Source: Butyrivibrio sp. YAB3001
Lineage (GTDB): Bacteria > Bacillota > Clostridia > Lachnospirales > Lachnospiraceae
Length of the DNA: 64,000 nucleotides
Reading direction: 5' to 3'
Assembly: GCF_900112195.1 (NCBI RefSeq)
Contig: NZ_FOKR01000002.1
Coordinates: 138,624 to 202,623, forward strand
A program made the translations under genes and the position numbers. Under the pieces are notes generated by a model. The model was not told the origin of the DNA. It worked only from the letters and a program-made list of their open reading frames with translations, and searched no databases. Position 1 is the stretch's first letter, and every line of letters begins with the position of its first letter. This document shows positions 1-8,304 of the stretch, piece by piece.

Positions 1-221
1 CTCTCGCACCATACATCCTCATAAGAGTTAAACATTCCGTAAAGAATTTGTATTCCCAGATGAGACATTCCTATTTCGTATACATCAGGAAAACAAAAAG
101 CAAATCTGATATCAATTTTGGATTTATCCTTGACCACAGAATTTACTTCGTTTCCTATGTATCTCTCAGGCTTTTCAATACTAAGTAATGTCTCATCATT
201 TAAAGCTAAATTGTAATTCAT
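1..221 (-). CDS. TIGR03960-type B12-binding radical SAM protein (N-terminal part)
   Basis: The gene runs off the left edge; only the first 73 or so codons are present. Reading the minus strand from the ATG at 221 gives a start MNYNLALNDETLLSIEKPER followed by RYIGNE, then a segment with FCFPDVYEIGMSHLGIQILY. The pattern of YIGNE followed by FPDVYEIGMSHLG is the recognisable N-terminus of the TIGR03960 family of B12-binding-domain radical SAM proteins, whose substrate is not established. AAGGAAAT lies just upstream of the ATG. The start is 9 nt beyond the hisIE stop, so it probably shares the his transcript, although no histidine role is known for it. Family identity is judged from the N-terminus only; the radical SAM CxxxCxxC motif lies outside the window. 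Confidence 0.7.
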   Translation of the reverse strand, partial: MNYNLALNDETLLSIEKPERYIGNEVNSVVKDKSKIDIRFAFCFPDVYEIGMSHLGIQILYGMFNSYEDVWCE

Positions 222-230
222 ATCATTTCC

Positions 231-1529
231 TTATCGTCTGGATAGTTCGTCGGTTACATCTTCCCAACTGACATTTTTTTCTGCCATCAGGACCATCATA
301 TGATACAGGAAATCAGACATTTCGTAAACTATTTCATTAGAATCCGGATTTTTGGCGGCTATAACCATTTCTGTCGCTTCTTCACCAACTTTTTTCAGAA
401 TCTTATCAAGTCCTTTATCAAAAAGATAATTAGTATATGAGCCTTGCCTTGGATTAACCTTTCTGTCTTTTATGACTTCAAATACACTGTCAAGCACTTT
501 CTGCGGATTTTTTTCATTGAAGTCTTTTGCGGCAATTTCATTGAAAAAGCAGGAATAGCTTCCTGTGTGACAGGCGGCACCAATCTGTTTGACTCTTGCT
601 AAAATAGTATCAAGATCGCAGTCACAAGTTAATGACATCACATATTGATAATGCGAACTTGTTTCTCCCTTGATCCAAAGCTCATTTCTGCTACGGCTGA
701 AGTACGTCATCTTCCCTGTTCTCAATGTAATATTATATGACTCTTCATTCATGTATGCCAGCATTAAAACTTTATCAGTCCGGTAATCCTGGACAATAAC
801 AGGTACCATTCCATCAGAGTTTTTCTTGAGGTCAGCCCATGAAAAAGCAGGTTCCAACTGGTATATTTTGATATCATGCGATATACATTCTTCTTTATAT
901 TCACTAATATTTGATATTTGTGAATTTATTATGTCGCCGGTAACACCTGACACAAATTCGTATTTTTCAAAAATACTGCAGGGGGAAATATCAGTATCAT
1001 TTACCAGAAGAACAATATTTAAATCCGTTTGGGTTTTATTATAGGAATTAATATTTTCAGTATTGATAAAAATAAGTTCTGATGCATATTTATTAACTAA
1101 ATCCTTATTTTCGTCAACACTACTGTAATCATCAAAACAAATAGATATCTTTTCTTTTCCAAACTTTTCAGATACTTCTTCAAGAATTTCAATATTTCCG
1201 GACTTTGAAAAATTAAGACAAGCCTTCTTGCAACCTGCATAAAGAAGCTTTTTGATATCCTCCATACGTTTTATATTGCCGGCTCCGACCACAGGAACAT
1301 CAACTTCCTTACATATATTCTTTATTACATTTAAAGAGAGTTCATGTGCCTTATCATCTCCTGAAGGAGAAAGGTCAAAAGTAATAATCTCATCAACATT
1401 TGCATCAGAATATTTTACTGCAAGTTCCACAGGATTATCTGAAATGACTTCTTTTTTATCAAAACTACTAAATGCTTTTCCATCGAATAAATAAATTGAT
1501 GCAACAAATTTTCTTTTTAAACTTGACAT
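231..1529 (-). CDS. hisI: HisIE (phosphoribosyl-AMP cyclohydrolase / phosphoribosyl-ATP pyrophosphatase) with N-terminal HisF-like domain
   Basis: Catalyses steps 2 and 3 of histidine synthesis. Residues about 240-330 are the PRA cyclohydrolase domain, with the zinc/metal cysteines and acids in CDCDLD (302-307) and AACHTGSYSC (318-327). Residues about 345-432 are the PRA-PP pyrophosphatase domain with KVGEEATE and a D-x-x-YH helix. Ordinary HisIE proteins are about 200-240 residues. Here an extra 205-residue N-terminal segment resembles the HisF/HisA TIM barrel (FDGKA, NPVELAVKY, VGAGNI, AGCKKACLN). The Asp expected in the HisF sequence CLDV is Tyr13, so cyclase activity looks lost. The gene starts 1 nt after the hisB stop. 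The HisIE call is firm; a structural or scaffolding role for the barrel is inference. Confidence 0.92.
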   Translation of the reverse strand: MSSLKRKFVASIYLFDGKAFSSFDKKEVISDNPVELAVKYSDANVDEIITFDLSPSGDDKAHELSLNVIKNICKEVDVPVVGAGNIKRMEDIKKLLYAGCKKACLNFSKSGNIEILEEVSEKFGKEKISICFDDYSSVDENKDLVNKYASELIFINTENINSYNKTQTDLNIVLLVNDTDISPCSIFEKYEFVSGVTGDIINSQISNISEYKEECISHDIKIYQLEPAFSWADLKKNSDGMVPVIVQDYRTDKVLMLAYMNEESYNITLRTGKMTYFSRSRNELWIKGETSSHYQYVMSLTCDCDLDTILARVKQIGAACHTGSYSCFFNEIAAKDFNEKNPQKVLDSVFEVIKDRKVNPRQGSYTNYLFDKGLDKILKKVGEEATEMVIAAKNPDSNEIVYEMSDFLYHMMVLMAEKNVSWEDVTDELSRR

Positions 1530-1530
1530 G

Positions 1531-2121
1531 TTATAGCGCTCCCTTTGTACTTAATACGTCGGTAATCCTATTATCTATCATGGTTGCCTCATCCAAAGCC
1601 TTAGCAAATGCTTTAAAAAGAGCCTCGATCTTGTGATGGTCATTTATACCGGTAATGATTCTGAGATGAAGGTTCATGGATGCTGAATACGAAACTGCAT
1701 AGAAGAATTCTCTGACCATCTGGGTATCAAAATCACCAACCATTGGCGCTGTAAAATCTCCGTCAAAAACAAAATATGGTCTGCCACATAGGTCAACCGC
1801 ACTCATTACCAATGTCTCATCCATTGGCAGGATCATACTTCCATAACGCTTTATTCCTTTTTTATCACCACATGCTTTAGCTATGGCCTGCCCGATGACA
1901 ATTCCTGTATCTTCAACCGTGTGGTGACAATCAACCTCAAGGTCTCCTTTAACATCAACAGTCAGGTCAAACAGTCCGTGGCGGGCAAAACCTGTAAGCA
2001 TATGATCAAAAAAGCCGATACCTGTGTTTATATTGCTCTTGCCACTTCCATCCAGATTGAACGAAACATGAATATCTGTCTCATTTGTCTTTCTTGCAAC
2101 TTCAGAAGTTCTTGCCTCCAT
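1531..2121 (-). CDS. hisB: imidazoleglycerol-phosphate dehydratase
   Basis: Dehydrates imidazole glycerol phosphate to imidazole acetol phosphate, the sixth histidine step; a manganese enzyme of the cytoplasm. The metal-binding His clusters are visible: FFDHML, DCHHTVEDTG and INDHHKIEALFKA, with the conserved RYG and LPMDE segments between them. I place the start at the ATG at 2121 (MEARTSEV), because AAGGAG lies 9 nt before it. An upstream in-frame ATG at 2148 would put that Shine-Dalgarno inside the gene. This gives 196 residues, the usual length of monofunctional HisB. The gene follows hisD after a 157-nt gap carrying a 13-bp direct repeat, and is followed by hisIE at 1 nt. Confidence 0.95.
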   Translation of the reverse strand: MEARTSEVARKTNETDIHVSFNLDGSGKSNINTGIGFFDHMLTGFARHGLFDLTVDVKGDLEVDCHHTVEDTGIVIGQAIAKACGDKKGIKRYGSMILPMDETLVMSAVDLCGRPYFVFDGDFTAPMVGDFDTQMVREFFYAVSYSASMNLHLRIITGINDHHKIEALFKAFAKALDEATMIDNRITDVLSTKGAL

Positions 2122-2182
2122 AAATAGTAGCTCCTTACTATCATACAACCAAATATTGTTGCTTTATCTTATAAAAAAAATA

Positions 2183-2226
2183 TAACTTGCAATTTATAAT
2201 CAGTTTAGAAAGTTAACTTGCAATTT
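2183..2226. repeat. 13-bp direct repeat spaced 31 bp in the hisD-hisB gap
   Basis: TAACTTGCAATTT occurs exactly at 2183-2195 and again at 2214-2226. The 31-bp period is three helical turns, so the two copies face the same side of the DNA. They sit in the only sizeable gap inside the his operon. An operator is one reading; chance in AT-rich DNA is the other. Confidence 0.4.
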
Positions 2227-2278
2227 TGACAATATTTCATAAAATTGCGTTCGTAATTCTATTCTTTTACCAAATTGG

Positions 2279-3571
2279 TCATTGCTCAAATCTTACAGCG
2301 ATTGAATTGGCGTGTGCAGTCAATCCTTCTTCTTTTGCAAAAAGTTCAATATCATTGTGGACTTTTTCAAGCGCATCATAGGAATATGAAATAATGCTTG
2401 ATTTTTTTAAGAAATCATCCACGTTAAGAGGTGAGAAGAATCTTGCAGTTCTGTTTGTAGGAAGAATGTGGTTAGGACCTGCAAAATAATCGCCAAGTGG
2501 TTCAGATGAATACTGTCCAAGGAAAATAGCGCCTGCATTTTTAATCTTGGTCATTGTTTCAAACGGATTTGCTGTTATGATTTCCAAGTGTTCAGATGCC
2601 ACAGCATTTGTAGCATCGATTGCATCCTTCATGGAATCTGCAACGAATATATATCCATAATTATCCAAAGATTTTTTAATAATATCTGCTCTTTCAAGTA
2701 GCTGAAGGAATCCATAAATTTCAGTCGTTACTTTTTCTGCAAGTTCCTGTGATGTTGTTATCAAAATTGCGCTTGCAAGTTCATCATGCTCAGCTTGGGA
2801 TAAAAGATCCGCTGCAACATATCTTGCATTTGCAGTCTCATCTGCAAGTACCAAAATCTCACTTGGTCCTGCGATAGAATCAATAGATACATACCCAAAG
2901 CATGCTTTTTTTGCAAGTGCAACAAAAATATTTCCGGGGCCTGTGATTTTATCTACTTTAGGAACGCAAGCTGTTCCAAATGCCATTGCTGCTATAGCCT
3001 GAGCTCCGCCTACTTTGTAGATTTCATCAACTCCTGCGATATCTGCAGCTACTAAAGTTCCGGGATTTACACTTCCATCTTTCTGAGGTGGGGTGCACAT
3101 GATTATTCTTTCTACTCCTGCAACTTTTGCCGGAACTACATTCATAAGTACGCTTGATGGATAAGCTGCTTTTCCTCCGGGAACATAGACACCTGAGATT
3201 TCAATAGGAAGGATTCTCTGACCGAGGATGCTTCCATCTTCCTTTGTTTCAATCCAGCTGTTACGCTTTTGTTTCTCGTGGAAAATTCGGATATTTTCAC
3301 AGCTTTTTTTCATGACTTCAATAAATTCAGGGCTTAGCTGTGAATACGCACTCTTTATCTCTTCTTTAGTAACTTTTATTGTATCAGCGGTGATTTTGCA
3401 GCCATCGAATTTCATCGTGTATTCAAATAAAGCATCATCACCATTTTTCTTGACGTTTTCTATGATTTCATTAACAGTATTTTCATAATTGGTATAACTT
3501 CCGGGATTTCTGTTAAGAAGATTCCCAAGAAGGTCATTCATTGTTTCTTCATTAAGCTTATATGTTCTCAT
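2279..3571 (-). CDS. hisD: histidinol dehydrogenase
   Basis: Oxidises L-histidinol to L-histidine in two NAD-dependent steps; a zinc homodimer. At 430 residues it has the family length. Seen in the sequence are GPGNIFVALAKK (nucleotide side), SIAGPSEILVLAD, and SQAEHDELASAILI containing the catalytic Glu-His pair, plus GPNHILPT near the C-terminus. The start MRTYKLNEE lies 3 nt after the hisG stop, so translation is probably coupled. No unusual features apart from the larger gap after it, before hisB. Confidence 0.96.
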   Translation of the reverse strand: MRTYKLNEETMNDLLGNLLNRNPGSYTNYENTVNEIIENVKKNGDDALFEYTMKFDGCKITADTIKVTKEEIKSAYSQLSPEFIEVMKKSCENIRIFHEKQKRNSWIETKEDGSILGQRILPIEISGVYVPGGKAAYPSSVLMNVVPAKVAGVERIIMCTPPQKDGSVNPGTLVAADIAGVDEIYKVGGAQAIAAMAFGTACVPKVDKITGPGNIFVALAKKACFGYVSIDSIAGPSEILVLADETANARYVAADLLSQAEHDELASAILITTSQELAEKVTTEIYGFLQLLERADIIKKSLDNYGYIFVADSMKDAIDATNAVASEHLEIITANPFETMTKIKNAGAIFLGQYSSEPLGDYFAGPNHILPTNRTARFFSPLNVDDFLKKSSIISYSYDALEKVHNDIELFAKEEGLTAHANSIAVRFEQ

Positions 3572-3574
3572 TTA

Positions 3575-4210
3575 TTACAAATTCTCCTTCATATCACTGA
3601 TAAGTTTCCTGATTCTTTCTGTCTCCATCTGCATGCTTACCTGATTGACGATCATTCTTGCAGATAAAGGACAAATCTCTTCCAATACTTCAAGTCCGTT
3701 TTCTCTTAGAGTTGAACCGGTCTCTACAATATCTACAATTACATCTGAAAGGTTGACAATAGGCCCAAGTTCAACAGATCCATTTAATTTAATAATATCT
3801 ACGGTCTGATGTTTCTGGTTAAAAAAATAGTCTTTGGCTATATTAGGATATTTACTGGCAACGCGGATCATTTCACGATGCTCTAACAGCTTTTTTGCTT
3901 CTTTTGGTCCGCATACACACATTCTGCATTTTCCAAAGCCAAGATCTAAAACTTCATAGACGCGTCTTTTTTCTTCTAATATTGTATCAGCACCAACAAT
4001 TCCTATGTCTGCTGCTCCATACTCAACATATGTAGGAACATCAGGTCCCTTAGCCAAGAAGAATTTTAATTTTAATTCTTCATTTGTAAAAATGAGCTTT
4101 CTGGTCTTCTTATCTAATATCTCATTACATTCAATTCCACATTTATTTAAAAGCTCCATTGTGGAATCCACAAGTCTTCCTTTTCCAAGTGCAAAGGTTA
4201 AATATCTCAT
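3575..4210 (-). CDS. hisG: ATP phosphoribosyltransferase, short form (catalytic subunit)
   Basis: Joins ATP and PRPP in the committed step of histidine synthesis. At 211 residues it is the short HisG form, which lacks the C-terminal regulatory domain and works as a hetero-octamer with HisZ, encoded immediately upstream (10-nt gap). Recognisable stretches are ALGKGRL at the N-terminus, YGAADIGIVGADTILE, and the PRPP-binding loop DIVETGSTLRENGL. Feedback by histidine is expected to be conferred by HisZ, as in other short-form systems. Confidence 0.95.
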   Translation of the reverse strand: MRYLTFALGKGRLVDSTMELLNKCGIECNEILDKKTRKLIFTNEELKLKFFLAKGPDVPTYVEYGAADIGIVGADTILEEKRRVYEVLDLGFGKCRMCVCGPKEAKKLLEHREMIRVASKYPNIAKDYFFNQKHQTVDIIKLNGSVELGPIVNLSDVIVDIVETGSTLRENGLEVLEEICPLSARMIVNQVSMQMETERIRKLISDMKENL

Positions 4211-4220
4211 ATATCCTCCA

Positions 4221-5330
4221 TCAAATTGCTTTTAAAGTTACATTTATGCCCTGAGAGCGAAGTTCTTTAGCTTTTTCTAAAGATTCTTTAAAATTGTCAG
4301 GGGTATATTCAATAGTCTCATTTGACTGTTCATATGTAATTTCCAGATTCTGTCTGTATAATGCCGACATCAGTCCATCGAGAACAATTGAAAAGCCGAT
4401 TGAGGGAGCATCCTTGCCATATTTGCCAAGAAGATTGTCATATCGTCCGCCTTTGGCAATAGCATCACCAACGCCATAGGTATATGCGCTGAATATGACT
4501 CCGGTATAATAATTGAATTTGCTCAGAATTCCCAGGTCAAAGGATACATATTTTTCTACGCCATACATAGAAAGAACTTCATAAAGGCTCTTTAACCTTT
4601 TTATCGCTTCTATAGATCTTTCGTTTTTAACTTCGCCAATGGCCTTATCGAGGGCATCAGATGAACCTATAAATTCGGATACCTTAACAATTAAATTACG
4701 GTATTTTTCTGAGATTCCCTTTTCAACCATTATTGCTTCAGCAGCGAAATAGTTTTTACCTGTTATCTGCTCTCGTATCTGCTCTTCGGTATCAGGAGAA
4801 ATGCCTGCTTCTTCACAAATTCCTTTATAATAGTCTGCATCTCCTACACTGATCTGGAAATTCTCAAGTCCTGTAGTTCTTAATGATTCTATCAAAAGAG
4901 CTATTGCCTCAGCATCAGCATATACTGAAGGATCATTCATAAGTTCTATTCCGATGTTGTAATTTTCCTTGAGTTTTCCCTGAAGTTCGGTTGTGTTAAG
5001 GAAAGTATTGCCTTCATAGACAACTCTTACAGGATTGCCATTCTCAAGCATGACCTTAGAAGCGCACCTGGCAATTGAAGGAGTAAAGTCTGGTCTAAGC
5101 ACCAGTGTATTTCCTTCTTTATCAAAAAATTTGTACAGTTCCTTGGCATCGGAAGCATTTATCTCTTCTGAAAAGACATCAAAGAATTCAAATGTTGGAG
5201 TATCAATATCTTCATAGCCAAAACTTTTCATCTTTGAATGTATCTTCTCGCAGATAATCTTTCTGTCACAGCATTCATTTCCATAGATATCTCTTACACC
5301 ATCAGGTGTATGAACAAGAACTTTACTCAT
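4221..5330 (-). CDS. hisZ: ATP phosphoribosyltransferase regulatory subunit
   Basis: A histidyl-tRNA synthetase paralogue that binds histidine and activates or inhibits short HisG. The N-terminus (HTPDGVRDIYGNE) and the class II motif 2 region (LVLRPDFTPSIAR) resemble HisRS, while KGGRYDNLLGKYG and PSIGFSIVLD match the C-terminal part of the catalytic core. It lacks the HisRS anticodon-binding domain, as is normal for HisZ. It is the first gene of the his operon, with a TTGACA promoter and a repeated motif directly upstream. 369 residues is within the family range. Confidence 0.93.
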   Translation of the reverse strand: MSKVLVHTPDGVRDIYGNECCDRKIICEKIHSKMKSFGYEDIDTPTFEFFDVFSEEINASDAKELYKFFDKEGNTLVLRPDFTPSIARCASKVMLENGNPVRVVYEGNTFLNTTELQGKLKENYNIGIELMNDPSVYADAEAIALLIESLRTTGLENFQISVGDADYYKGICEEAGISPDTEEQIREQITGKNYFAAEAIMVEKGISEKYRNLIVKVSEFIGSSDALDKAIGEVKNERSIEAIKRLKSLYEVLSMYGVEKYVSFDLGILSKFNYYTGVIFSAYTYGVGDAIAKGGRYDNLLGKYGKDAPSIGFSIVLDGLMSALYRQNLEITYEQSNETIEYTPDNFKESLEKAKELRSQGINVTLKAI

Positions 5331-5371
5331 ATAAACCTCACAAATAATACTTTATTACTTCACAGTGCTAC

Positions 5372-5396
5372 CATAGTAAATTGATATCATAGTAAA
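5372..5396 (-). promoter_or_regulatory. candidate his operator: repeated TTTACTATG
   Basis: On the minus strand TTTACTATG occurs twice, at 5396-5388 and 5380-5372, 16 bp apart, with palindromic TGATATCA between. The copies lie immediately downstream of the predicted -10 box, where a repressor would block initiation or clearance. A TrpR-like regulator (HisR/YerC type) controls his operons in some Firmicutes; whether it recognises this motif is not shown here. Confidence 0.4.
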
Positions 5397-5397
5397 A

Positions 5398-5426
5398 AGT
5401 TTATATTAAAAAACAGACTATGTCAA
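5398..5426 (-). promoter_or_regulatory. predicted sigma-A promoter of the his operon
   Basis: On the minus strand TTGACA (5426-5421, perfect -35) is followed after 17 bp by TAAACT (5403-5398). An alternative -10, TATAAA, sits two bases closer. The -35 overlaps the recU stop codon. The start of transcription would fall within the repeated TTTACTATG motif. Confidence 0.55.
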
Positions 5427-5962
5427 ACTCTTTCGTCCAAATCTTTTTGAATAAGATCCAGATAGGGAATCAGAACTCCCTGTTCTCCCGGTGAAAAGAT
5501 AACATAATCATCAGATAGTTCGTCTCTTCTAAAGCTCTTTCTTCCGCCACTTTCTGCTCTTTCCCAAAACTTTTTGAGCACTCTGAATGGCAGATAATAA
5601 TATTCATTTCTTGTTGTATAGTAGATAAGGAAAAAGGCTATTCCATCCTGCTTCTCAAAGTCTTCCATAAATCTGACCTGATGTGGATGTATATTTTCGA
5701 GAGCAAATGTATTCACAGCGCATTCTTTAGCGTCAAAACAGATTGGAATACCCTGCACAGCGCCAATATAGTCAACAGTACTTTTTTGGTCAAAATATGC
5801 AAGGGTAATATGTCTTGTTTTTTTATCAATATTTATTGGGGTAATTGGAGTTGGGATTTTTTGAATTAAAGCAAGGCCTAACTCAAGATACCTCTCGTTA
5901 GACCTGTTTATCAGTTCTTCTAAGGTTGACCCCCTTAGGCCTCTTGATTTCCAAGTAGGCAT
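5423..5962 (-). CDS. recU: Holliday junction resolvase RecU
   Basis: Endonuclease that cuts Holliday junctions in recombination and chromosome segregation in Firmicutes. The 179-residue protein shows the family order: RGLRGSTLEELINRSNERY near the N-terminus, PTPI, DYIGAVQG, then FDAKE, and HPHQVRFM. The family active site usually reads FEAKE, so a conservative Glu-to-Asp change is seen here; the upstream Asp and the Lys are kept. GGRKSFRRDEL near the C-terminus matches. It lies 2 nt after a pseudouridine synthase gene. In many Firmicutes recU sits next to a PBP gene; here it does not. Confidence 0.9.
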   Translation of the reverse strand: MPTWKSRGLRGSTLEELINRSNERYLELGLALIQKIPTPITPINIDKKTRHITLAYFDQKSTVDYIGAVQGIPICFDAKECAVNTFALENIHPHQVRFMEDFEKQDGIAFFLIYYTTRNEYYYLPFRVLKKFWERAESGGRKSFRRDELSDDYVIFSPGEQGVLIPYLDLIQKDLDERV

Positions 5963-5964
5963 GT

Positions 5965-6948
5965 TTATCCCCTCCTGAAGATTTTATCAAATATTTCCGG
6001 ACACTCAGCGATATACTCTTTTCCTGCAATATCGCTAAATTCTATAGACATTTCTTTTGGAAATCTTACTCTGTAACAATGAAGCAGCTGAAAATTCTGG
6101 CCTGCAATTACTTTTCCGCCATATTTAACGTCACCGATTATAGGCGTTTTTTGATCAGCTAAATGAGCTCTTATCTGATGAGGCTTACCTGTTATCAGCT
6201 TCACTTCCAATAAAGTAAGATTATTTTTGCTTGAATATTCAAGTGGAACAAATTCGGTTTCAATATATGAATATCTTGTATCGTGAGGATCTTCCTGGCT
6301 TATAAAGACTTTGTTTTTCTTTTCATCCTTAAAAAGAAATCCTGAAAGTTTCGATGATTTCCCAATCTTGCCGGATACTATAGTCCTATAATATTTATCA
6401 ACTGTTCTATCCTTGAGAAGCTCACTCATTGTACGGGCGCCCAAAAGAGATTTGGCGCAGATTACAATTCCACTTGTATTCCTGTCAAGTCGATTACAGA
6501 TTGATGGCTTGAAAGTTCCAAGCTCATCAGTTGAAATATCACCTTTTTTTACAAGATAATCAATAAGCCAGTCATTAAGACTGATATCAGAAGGCTTAGA
6601 TTTTTGTGACAGGACACCTGCAGGCTTATTTACAAGCAGGATATTGCTATCTTCATAGATTATTTCTAAAGGTCCTAACGCTTTAAGTGCCTTGAAATTT
6701 CCTTCTTCTACAGAATGTGAACTCTGTTTGCCATGAAATTTATCAAATGTTTCATCTGAAAAGAAAATCTTTATGCTGTCGCCTTTACTTAGTTTCTCTT
6801 TTCCATCAGCCTTTTTGTCATTTAAGGTAATGCTTTTTTTTCGGAGCATTTTGTATAAAAAGCCGGAAGATGCATTAGGCAAATATGATTTTAAGAAACT
6901 ATCAAGTCGTTTGTTTTCTTCATTTTTTCCTATAACTATTTCTTTCAT
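5965..6948 (-). CDS. RluA-family RNA pseudouridine synthase with S4 domain
   Basis: Isomerises specific uridines in structured RNA, probably 23S rRNA. An S4 RNA-binding domain occupies about residues 12-60 (RLDSFLKSYLP, then KKSITLNDKK). The catalytic domain starts near residue 95 (ILLVNKPAGVLSQ) and carries the catalytic Asp in NRLDRNTSG. Most RluA-family proteins have His where Asn is found here. GKPHQIRAHLA and the C-terminal IIGDVKYGG are typical. It resembles RluC or RluD; the target site cannot be told from sequence. It is one of three pseudouridine synthases in the window. Confidence 0.88.
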   Translation of the reverse strand: MKEIVIGKNEENKRLDSFLKSYLPNASSGFLYKMLRKKSITLNDKKADGKEKLSKGDSIKIFFSDETFDKFHGKQSSHSVEEGNFKALKALGPLEIIYEDSNILLVNKPAGVLSQKSKPSDISLNDWLIDYLVKKGDISTDELGTFKPSICNRLDRNTSGIVICAKSLLGARTMSELLKDRTVDKYYRTIVSGKIGKSSKLSGFLFKDEKKNKVFISQEDPHDTRYSYIETEFVPLEYSSKNNLTLLEVKLITGKPHQIRAHLADQKTPIIGDVKYGGKVIAGQNFQLLHCYRVRFPKEMSIEFSDIAGKEYIAECPEIFDKIFRRG

Positions 6949-6957
6949 ATTGCATCC

Positions 6958-7560
6958 TTATAATGAGATTGAAAGAAGAATTGATGCAGGAGTCTGTACT
7001 GTCCCCGGAACCCATGAATCTTCAATCCGGAAAGGATCTATACCCTTTTCTGATCTTAGATTTTCCAATTGTTCTAGCCTGTTGCAGAATTTATCCAGAT
7101 CATTAAAAACTTTTATGCTATAACTTGAATATCCATTTTGGACAAGCATCTTTTTTATGTGCTTCTCACAATCGATTGCATCAAGGTCTTTATCTGCTGA
7201 ATAACATGCTACATTTTTATCAAGAACAGTTGAAGCGTTTATATAAAAGTTTTTATCATAGGATGTAATGATGTGGTCATAATGTATTAAAAGACCGCCT
7301 TTTACAGCTTCAATCCTGTTATGATCAGAAGTTTTGCATGCTTTTGCTTTTATGAACATTATCATATTTACTGCACTCCAGCCGGTAGGAAGGCATCCAA
7401 GCGCTGCTACGATACTAAATATACTCTTTTGGCTTTTATATATGAGTAGACCTGTGACAAAAAGTCCAATTGTTATTGCAAGGCATATAGCAGTTCTTAT
7501 TATTGTTCTTTTTTTGGTGTGCTCAATATATCCAAAATCACCTTTATAAATTTTTGCCAT
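6958..7560 (-). CDS. small membrane protein of unknown function
   Basis: Not recognised. The 200-residue protein has two predicted membrane helices near residues 20-42 and 48-70, a short positively charged N-terminus, and a C-terminal cytoplasmic or extracytoplasmic part of about 125 residues with no motif I know. It ends with SWVPGTVQTPASILLSISL. It lies between two pseudouridine synthase genes, 9 nt and 15 nt away, suggesting co-transcription. The uninterrupted frame, consistent codon use and tight packing support a real gene. Confidence 0.7.
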   Translation of the reverse strand: MAKIYKGDFGYIEHTKKRTIIRTAICLAITIGLFVTGLLIYKSQKSIFSIVAALGCLPTGWSAVNMIMFIKAKACKTSDHNRIEAVKGGLLIHYDHIITSYDKNFYINASTVLDKNVACYSADKDLDAIDCEKHIKKMLVQNGYSSYSIKVFNDLDKFCNRLEQLENLRSEKGIDPFRIEDSWVPGTVQTPASILLSISL

Positions 7561-7575
7561 TAAAAAAGTCTCCCA

Positions 7576-8304
7576 TCATGCCTTTAATTCTTTTATCTCG
7601 TCCTCAGAAAGCGGTCTATACTCACCGGGGGTTAGTGTTTCATCAAGAACAAGACTTCCCATAGAAAGCCTTTTTAGAAATAAAACATTATTATCAACTG
7701 CTTCCATCATTCGTTTTACCTGATGAAAACGCCCTTCATGAATAACAAGATGAATTACAGGTCTTCCAGATTCATCAATGCCTTTTTCCAATACTATTGC
7801 AGGCATTGTATAAAAAGGCGTGCCGTCATCGTTCTTATCCCCGATATCTACACCTTTCTCAAGATTTTGTATATCTTTATCAGAAAGTTCATGTTCCAAA
7901 TGAACCTCGTAAACTTTATCTACATGCTTTTTGGGAGAAAGAAGCTTATGAATAAGCTGGCCGTCATCTGTCAGCAGAAGAAGTCCTTCAGTATCAATAT
8001 CAAGTCTGCCACAGGGACTTAAGTCTTTTACATTCTCAGCTTTTAAAATATCTATTACAGTTTTATTCCTGCCATCAGTAACAGCTGAAACAACACCTTG
8101 CGGTTTATATAGCATGAAGTAATGATATTTACTGTAATTAAGAACGTTTCCGTCAAAAGAAATCTCATCACTATTTTCATTTATGTGAGCATCAGCTTTC
8201 GTTGCAACAACGCCGTTTACTGAGCATCTCCCGTTTTTAATATATTCTTTTATCTGTTTTCTTGTACCAATATTCTGGTCGCCTAAAAATTTATCTAGTC
8301 TCAA
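7576..8304 (-). CDS. RsuA/RluB-family pseudouridine synthase
   Basis: Modifies a uridine in rRNA. The N-terminal S4 domain begins MRLDKFLGDQNIGTRKQIKE; the catalytic core has MLYKPQGVVSAVTD and the active-site Asp in GRLDIDTEGLLLLT, followed by HEGRFHQVKRM. The compact 242-residue size and the GRLDIDTEG form fit the 16S rRNA enzyme RsuA rather than the RluA branch. Its first 14 nt overlap the end of the amidase gene upstream. Confidence 0.9.
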   Translation of the reverse strand: MRLDKFLGDQNIGTRKQIKEYIKNGRCSVNGVVATKADAHINENSDEISFDGNVLNYSKYHYFMLYKPQGVVSAVTDGRNKTVIDILKAENVKDLSPCGRLDIDTEGLLLLTDDGQLIHKLLSPKKHVDKVYEVHLEHELSDKDIQNLEKGVDIGDKNDDGTPFYTMPAIVLEKGIDESGRPVIHLVIHEGRFHQVKRMMEAVDNNVLFLKRLSMGSLVLDETLTPGEYRPLSEDEIKELKA

